Position numbers and translations under genes: made by a program. A stretch of DNA of 13,723 nt from Deinococcus rhizophilus (GTDB taxonomy: Bacteria > Deinococcota > Deinococci > Deinococcales > Deinococcaceae), in assembly GCF_030271215.1 (NCBI RefSeq), contig NZ_JASNGB010000073.1, positions 1 to 13,723 on the forward strand, read 5' to 3'. Under the pieces are notes generated by a model, which saw only the letters and a program-made list of their open reading frames with translations, searched no databases and was not told the DNA's origin. Shown here piece by piece: positions 8,973-13,723 of the stretch (the first letter of the stretch is position 1; every line of letters begins with the position of its first letter).

Positions 8973-9022
8973 AGCGGGTACACAGGTCCAAGCGGGTACA
9001 CAGGTTCAAGCGGGTACACTGG
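8973..9022. repeat. 18-bp tandem repeat, almost three copies, in a divergent promoter region
   Basis: The unit AGCGGGTACACAGGTTCA occurs at 8973-8990 (one base different), 8991-9008, and partially at 9009-9022, where TACACA becomes TACACT. The third copy thus supplies the -10 box of the dehydrogenase gene. The 18-bp period spaces the copies at slightly under two helical turns. Confidence 0.85.
9015..9020 (+). promoter_or_regulatory. -10 element for the carboxynorspermidine dehydrogenase-family gene
   Basis: TACACT lies eight bases before ATG 9029 with no Shine-Dalgarno between, so the transcript is probably leaderless or nearly so. The hexamer is part of the last copy of the 18-bp tandem repeat. 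Confidence 0.6.
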
Positions 9023-9028
9023 CCCCCG

Positions 9029-10246
<1,218 letters not shown>

Positions 10247-10258
10247 GCGCGGCAACAA

Positions 10259-10295
10259 GAAGGCGGCGGCCCCGTGCAGATGGGCCGCCGCCTTC
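10259..10295. terminator. Bidirectional terminator with a 14-bp perfect stem
   Basis: GAAGGCGGCGGCCC (10259-10272) pairs perfectly with GGGCCGCCGCCTTC (10282-10295) around a nine-base loop. It lies between the stops of the convergent dehydrogenase (10246) and MerR-type regulator (10303) genes. Confidence 0.88.
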
Positions 10296-10302
10296 GCCTG
10301 AC

Positions 10303-11028
10303 TTACTTCAGGTGCCCCATCGCCTCCCCGATGTAGCTCCACATCGCCTGCATCTCGGGCGGCATGTGCCCCTGGTAGGCGTCGCTCAGGGTGCCGCCGA
10401 TGTCCTGCCGCCCCCCGGTGAACTCGGCCACCAGCTCCTGCCAGCGCCGGGCGAGGTCGAGGACGCGCGGGTCGGACGCTGGGGTTCCGGCCTCCATCTC
10501 GCGCACGACCTCGGCCATCAGCCGGGGCCATTCGGCTTCCACTTCCCCGAGGCGGGCCTCGCCGACCACCTCGCGGCGTTCCTCCAGATACCGCAGCTGC
10601 TCGTCGTCGAACCTGGGCTGCTCGCCCACCTGACGGGCGGTGTCCAGCATCTTTTCTACCTTCTCGTTCATTCGAATCACCTCCAGGAGTTCGGCCCAGC
10701 TCGCCCCGCGCGGGTCCAGCCGTTTCAGGCGCTCCAGCAGCGCTCCCTCGCGCTCCAGCCGCGCCTTCAGCAGGCGAATCTGGGCGGCCAGCACCTGCGC
10801 GGGGTCGTGGGCCGGGTCTTGCAGCGCCCCGCGAATCTGCTCCAGCGAGAGCCCCAGGGTCCGCAGGGACTGAATCTGGTGCAGGGTCCGCACCTCGCCC
10901 TCGGAGTAGAGGCGGTGGTCACCGTCGGTGCGCTCGCCGGGGCACAGCAGGCCGATCTGGTCGTAGTGGCGCAGGGTCCGCACCGTCACGCTGCTGCGTG
11001 CGGCCAGTTCACCGATTCTGAGTTTCAC
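10303..11028 (-). CDS. MerR family transcriptional regulator with C-terminal TipAS-like effector domain
   Basis: The 241-residue protein has a MerR winged helix at the N-terminus: MKLRIGELAARSSVTVRTLRHYDQIG, then PGERTDGDHRLYSEGEV and LRTLGLSLEQIRGAL. A coiled-coil dimerisation helix (about 75-120) follows. The C-terminal half, from about 130 (EEVRE-like helices, then HMPPEMQAMWSYIGEAMG), matches the TipAS/albicidin-recognition type that binds drugs. Such regulators bend and untwist promoters with overlong spacers, activating them when a ligand binds. GTG 11028 has GGAGGG at 11034-11039, five bases away. Its own promoter carries the MerR-type 19-bp spacer, suggesting autoregulation. No transporter or resistance gene adjoins, so the regulon is unknown. 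Confidence 0.93.
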   Translation of the reverse strand: MKLRIGELAARSSVTVRTLRHYDQIGLLCPGERTDGDHRLYSEGEVRTLHQIQSLRTLGLSLEQIRGALQDPAHDPAQVLAAQIRLLKARLEREGALLERLKRLDPRGASWAELLEVIRMNEKVEKMLDTARQVGEQPRFDDEQLRYLEERREVVGEARLGEVEAEWPRLMAEVVREMEAGTPASDPRVLDLARRWQELVAEFTGGRQDIGGTLSDAYQGHMPPEMQAMWSYIGEAMGHLK

Positions 11029-11046
11029 CGCTTCCCTCCGAACCCC

Positions 11047-11077
11047 ACCGTAAGGGCTGACGTTACGTCCGGTTCAA
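11047..11077 (-). promoter_or_regulatory. MerR-type autoregulated promoter with 19-bp spacer and operator
   Basis: On the minus strand TTGAAC (11077-11072) and TACGGT (11052-11047) are separated by 19 bases, rather than the usual 17, a signature of MerR-controlled promoters. An inverted repeat, CGTAA (11049-11053) and TTACG (11063-11067) with nine bases between, lies across the spacer and -10 box, and GACGTTACGTC inside is itself palindromic. The predicted start near 11040 leaves a leader of about 12 bases carrying the Shine-Dalgarno. Confidence 0.75.
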
Positions 11078-11079
11078 GC

Positions 11080-11095
11080 CCCCTGCGGGCAGGGG
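11080..11095. other. Small GC hairpin after the 292-residue membrane protein gene
   Basis: CCCCTG (11080-11085) and CAGGGG (11090-11095) form a six-bp stem with a CGGG tetraloop. On the minus strand it lies about 100 bases after the stop at 11197 and just before the regulator's -35 box. No T-tract follows, so a terminator role is only possible. The rest of 11096-11196 shows nothing convincing. Confidence 0.3.
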
Positions 11096-11196
11096 CAAAG
11101 GGTCACTCACTCGGGGTCGCCGTGATTCTCGCCCGCTGGACTTCGGCTCCGCGTGTCCGGGAACGGTCCCCGAACCCGCTTCAGCTGTGCCCAGAG

Positions 11197-12075
11197 CTAC
11201 TCCCGCGTTCTCGCTGTGCCCGGCGTGATGAAGTCATCTCCCGGCGTCTCCCTGTCCGTCCGGGCCTCCAGAAAACGCTGCTGGGTGTCCCAGGCGCGGC
11301 GGGCGCTCTCACGCGACGAGGTGTCTGGCCCGGCGATGCGGCGAATCTGGCTCAGGGCGCGTTCCAGTTCGGCAGGGTCGCGCTCGTCCGCAGGCTGGGC
11401 CTTCCAGGCTTTCACGGTGCCGGGGAGGTAATCGCCGAGGCTCTGCCGGGCGTCGAAGGCACGGCGGGTGTCGCCGCCCTCGCGGGCCTGCACCGCCGCC
11501 ATTTCGAGGTGGTCCACGGTGGAGAGCACCTCCCCCGCCAGCGCAGGCGGCAGCCCCCGGCACAGCTCGCGCACGTCGGGGAAGGGCAGCACCTCGGCGC
11601 TGGGCTGGGCGGGGAGGGCGGCGGGCACAGGCTGGGAGACGGCAGGAACGGACGGGGCGGGAGTCAGCCCGGCCTCGTGGATCAGGTCTGTCCCCCGGAA
11701 GGCCGCCAGCAGCAGCCCCACGAAGGCGAGCGACAGCACCGCCAGCATCAGCCACGGGCCACCGAAGACGCCGCTCACGGCCACCGCCGGAATCATCAGG
11801 GCCAGGACCGCCGCCGCCTGGGGCCGGGCGAAGACGGCCCGCAGGTTCGCGCCCGTGCGGGGGTTTCCGAACAGCAGCAGCAGCGCCAGCGCCACCAGCA
11901 GCAACACCGCCAGCCCCGGCAGCGGATTGCCCCGCGAGAACACCTGACTCAGCACGAAGATCGGGATCAGCAGGGCCAGAAGGCCCAGCGGGTCCTCCTT
12001 GCGCCGCCGCCGGGTGCGCCGTGCAGAGGGCGGCAGGGCCGGGGGCGACGGATCAGGGCCGGGCGCGGGGTCCAT
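11197..12075 (-). CDS. Membrane protein with helical C-terminal domain, unknown function
   Basis: The 292-residue protein starts with a proline-rich, then strongly basic tail (RRTRRRRKE near 19-27). Four membrane helices follow at about 30-47, 51-70, 86-103 and 107-125, then a linker rich in Pro and Ala (about 134-160). The last 130 residues are soluble and helical, containing AGEVLSTVDHLEMAA, RRAFDARQSLGDYLPGTVKAW and ARRAWDTQQRFLEARTD. The DYLPGTVKAW segment recalls a helical domain seen in XpaC-like and other envelope-associated proteins; this is from memory and weak. It begins 45 bases after the PIN/TRAM gene on the same strand, and a GATACT hexamer six bases before its ATG suggests it also has its own promoter. 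Confidence 0.78.
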   Translation of the reverse strand: MDPAPGPDPSPPALPPSARRTRRRRKEDPLGLLALLIPIFVLSQVFSRGNPLPGLAVLLLVALALLLLFGNPRTGANLRAVFARPQAAAVLALMIPAVAVSGVFGGPWLMLAVLSLAFVGLLLAAFRGTDLIHEAGLTPAPSVPAVSQPVPAALPAQPSAEVLPFPDVRELCRGLPPALAGEVLSTVDHLEMAAVQAREGGDTRRAFDARQSLGDYLPGTVKAWKAQPADERDPAELERALSQIRRIAGPDTSSRESARRAWDTQQRFLEARTDRETPGDDFITPGTARTRE

Positions 12076-12081
12076 GTGCCC

Positions 12082-12087
12082 AGTATC
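12082..12087 (-). promoter_or_regulatory. Possible -10 element for the 292-residue membrane protein gene
   Basis: GATACT lies six bases before ATG 12075. It matches TATAAT at four of six positions but not TANNNT exactly, so it is the weakest of the leaderless candidates. Confidence 0.35.
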
Positions 12088-12120
12088 CGCCCCCGGCGGG
12101 AGCGGGGCAACGCGGGCGGG

Positions 12121-13149
12121 TCAGGCGGCCCCGGCGTCCTCCGGGCGGGCAAAGATCATGCGCCCGGCCCCGGTCTGCACGTTGTTGACGACCTGCACGC
12201 GGGCGGGCTTGCCGCGCAGCTTGATGCCGCCCTCCACGACGACCATCGTGCCGTCTTCGAGGTACCCGACCCCCTGGCCGGGCTGCTGGCCGCCCTTGGT
12301 GACCGTGATGGTGAGCACGTCCCCGGCCTGCACCTGGGGCCGCAGCGCGAGCGCGAGCGCGTGCAGGCTCAGCACCTCCACCCCGTGCAGCCGCGCGACG
12401 CGGGCGAGGTTGGTGTCGTTGCTGAGCAGCCCTGCCCCCGTCTCGCGGGCGAGGCGCACCAGCTTGTCGTCCACGGTGGGCAGCGCGGGATCGTCCCAGT
12501 CCTCGACCCGCAGGGGGCGCACCGCCCGCAGGTCCTCGAGCAGGGTCAGGGCCCGCTTGCCGCGCGTGCGCTTCTGGGCGTCCTGGCTGTCGGCCAGCAG
12601 TTGCAGCTCGCGCAGCACGAAGCCGGGCACGATCACCTCGCCCTCCAGGAAGCCGCTGCGGGCGAGGTCCAGCACCCGGCCGTCGATAATCACGTTGGAA
12701 TCCAGAATCTTGCCGCCGGTTCGCCGCCGCACCGGGGCCACGTCCAGAAATCCGAACGCCTCCGCGTGACGCACCGCGAACGGCACGAAAAAGGCCGCCA
12801 GCACCCCGGTCACCAGCAGGCTCAGCGGCCAGGCGTAGAAGGGCAGGGAGCGCACCAGCGGCCCCAGCAGCACGCTCAGCAGCAGCGCCACCATCAGCCC
12901 GAAGGTCGCCGCCGCCACCCGCCGGGGCGAGAGGCCGCCGTACCAGCGGCTCAGGCGCTTCCACAGCCGGGTCGCCGTGCGTTCGGCGCGTGGCCCCAGC
13001 AGCAGGGCCGCCAGCGCCCCGGCGAGCATCAGGCTGAGGGTATTGACCCAGGCGGTCCCGTCGTCCCCGGCGTTCGCGGCCAGCAGGCGCCCGGCACCCC
13101 AGCCGACCAGCAGGCCGAGCGGGAGCAGCAGGAGGCGAAAGGCAGGCAC
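12121..13149 (-). CDS. PIN/TRAM domain membrane protein (YacL-like)
   Basis: The 342-residue protein has four membrane helices (about 4-21, 33-52, 82-98, 105-125), then a PIN nuclease domain at about 147-265 and a TRAM domain at about 272-332. PIN acidic residues are visible: D150 in ILDSNVIIDGR, E181 in VLREL, D227/D228 in VDDKL and D245 in SNDTNL, so the metal site looks intact. Architecture matches Bacillus subtilis YacL, a proposed membrane-bound RNA-binding nuclease of unknown target. I choose GTG 13149 because TACACT lies seven bases upstream and the first membrane helix starts directly after it; the ATG codons at 13254 and 13209 would add a poorly protein-like N-terminal tail and swallow the promoter. 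It is divergent from the secreted protein gene at 13278. Confidence 0.9.
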   Translation of the reverse strand: MPAFRLLLLPLGLLVGWGAGRLLAANAGDDGTAWVNTLSLMLAGALAALLLGPRAERTATRLWKRLSRWYGGLSPRRVAAATFGLMVALLLSVLLGPLVRSLPFYAWPLSLLVTGVLAAFFVPFAVRHAEAFGFLDVAPVRRRTGGKILDSNVIIDGRVLDLARSGFLEGEVIVPGFVLRELQLLADSQDAQKRTRGKRALTLLEDLRAVRPLRVEDWDDPALPTVDDKLVRLARETGAGLLSNDTNLARVARLHGVEVLSLHALALALRPQVQAGDVLTITVTKGGQQPGQGVGYLEDGTMVVVEGGIKLRGKPARVQVVNNVQTGAGRMIFARPEDAGAA

Positions 13150-13156
13150 AGGCCCG

Positions 13157-13162
13157 AGTGTA
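13157..13162 (-). promoter_or_regulatory. Leaderless -10 element for the PIN/TRAM gene
   Basis: TACACT lies seven bases before the GTG at 13149. It argues for that GTG rather than the in-frame ATG codons further upstream. Confidence 0.6.
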
Positions 13163-13202
13163 CCCGAGGCTCCCGCCGCCTGGGACGCCCCTGAGCGCCA
13201 CC

Positions 13203-13280
13203 CGTTCATGAAGAAGCTGACGCGTTCATGTGGAGGCCCGCGTGAACAGCTCATGGTGAATGGCTAAGATGCCGTTCATG
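13203..13280. promoter_or_regulatory. Repeated CGTTCATG motifs in a divergent promoter region
   Basis: CGTTCATG occurs at 13203-13210, 13223-13230 and 13273-13280, the first two exactly 20 bases apart; the third ends in the start codon of the secreted protein. CGTGAAC at 13241-13247 is a near-inverted copy of GTTCATG (13224-13230), six of seven bases. This may be an operator for a dimeric regulator. It is a pattern reading only. Confidence 0.4.
13265..13270 (+). promoter_or_regulatory. Leaderless -10 element for the secreted protein gene
   Basis: TAAGAT lies seven bases before ATG 13278, with no Shine-Dalgarno between. A weak TGAACA at 13243-13248 is a possible -35 box at 16 bases. Confidence 0.65.
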
Positions 13281-13723
13281 CGTCACTTCTCCCGTGCTGC
13301 CCTGCTGGGCCTCAGCCTCAGCGGGTCTCTCAGCCTCGCCGCCGCGCAGACGGCTCCCGCCACCCCGGCCGCTCCTGCGACCTCCAAAGCCACGGTCTCG
13401 GCCGCGACCGCCCGCGCCGCGAGCAGCCTCGCTGTGGAGGTCAGCGGCGCCGTGAAGGGCCAGATCGTGGGCTGCCCGGCAAGCCTCAAGGTGAGCGCGG
13501 CGGCCGTGTGCCTGTATGTCAAGAACTCCCCGGCGTCGCTGCGGGCCCTGGTGCGCGGCAAGCTCGGCGCCCGCGCCCTGGGAGACTGGAAGACCCCGGC
13601 GAACAGCAAGGCCAGCTCGCTGCTCGTGTCGGGGAGCGCCAACGGCCCGGTGGCCGCCTACCTGCTGATGGCGCCTCTCTCCGCGACCGAGACGCTGCTG
13701 GTCGTGGACGCGGCGCAGGCCAC
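13278..13723 (+). CDS. Secreted protein of unknown function (3' partial)
   Basis: Starts MRHFSRAALLGLSLSGSLSLAAAQ, a clear signal peptide with likely cleavage around AAAQ, followed by an Ala/Thr/Pro-rich linker to about residue 50. The mature part has short beta-strand-like stretches (SLAVEVSGAVKG, AVCLYVKNS, SSLLVSGSANGPVAAYLLMAPL, ETLLVVDAAQA) and two cysteines (VGCPA and AVCLY) about 14 residues apart that could pair. I do not recognise the family. The frame is open at the window's right edge after 148 complete codons, so the size and any C-terminal domain are unknown. It is expressed from a leaderless-type promoter, divergently from the PIN/TRAM gene. Confidence 0.78.
   Translation, partial: MRHFSRAALLGLSLSGSLSLAAAQTAPATPAAPATSKATVSAATARAASSLAVEVSGAVKGQIVGCPASLKVSAAAVCLYVKNSPASLRALVRGKLGARALGDWKTPANSKASSLLVSGSANGPVAAYLLMAPLSATETLLVVDAAQA

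Noticed and set aside
11140..11180. GTCCGGGAACGGTCCCCGAAC-like imperfect repeat region after the 292-residue gene
   Set aside because: Stems of only four to five bases and no T-tract; not distinguishable from chance.

Overview
The window reads as a piece of chromosome from a Deinococcus-like bacterium (Deinococcota). This is inferred from the very GC-rich sequence (judged by eye, not computed), the GC-ending codons, the dense gene packing, and above all the start signals. Most genes lack a Shine-Dalgarno sequence and carry a TANNNT -10 hexamer 5-8 bases before ATG/GTG, the leaderless arrangement known to be common in Deinococcus. I see no tRNA, rRNA, transposase, CRISPR array or phage gene. 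No gene-free stretch exceeds 300 bases; the longest is 6957-7163.

Left part (1-5585). A 5'-truncated, membrane-anchored M48 zinc metallopeptidase on the + strand converges on a minus-strand run. In transcription order the run is a secreted PQQ-type sugar/sorbosone dehydrogenase, a polytopic membrane protein interrupted by a frameshift, a flavin nitroreductase, a small four-helix membrane protein overlapping it by four bases, and a PLP-dependent trans-sulfuration enzyme. The dehydrogenase is separated from the membrane protein by a small intergenic inverted-repeat element.

Middle (5631-8950). The minus strand carries aroA (EPSP synthase) with an unusual active-site signature, then a frameshifted DinB-like gene. 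A small + strand gene of unknown function (7917-8237) converges, through a strong bidirectional terminator, on two small minus-strand genes: a 91-residue protein and a 93-residue membrane-anchored protein.

Right part (8950-13723). A divergent promoter region with an 18-bp tandem repeat drives a saccharopine/carboxynorspermidine dehydrogenase-family gene (polyamine synthesis). This gene ends at a 14-bp-stem terminator facing a MerR/TipA-type regulator, whose own promoter has the 19-bp -35/-10 spacer and inverted repeat typical of MerR autoregulation. Upstream on the minus strand lie a membrane protein with a helical C-terminal domain and a YacL-like PIN/TRAM membrane protein. The latter is divergent from a secreted protein that runs off the right edge.

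The genes do not form one dedicated accessory system. I read this as ordinary chromosome with metabolic genes (aromatic amino acids, sulfur amino acids, polyamines), envelope proteins and one drug- or stress-sensing regulator. The notable content is in the regulatory DNA (leaderless promoters, tandem -10 repeats, inverted-repeat elements, MerR operator) and in two apparent frameshifts.
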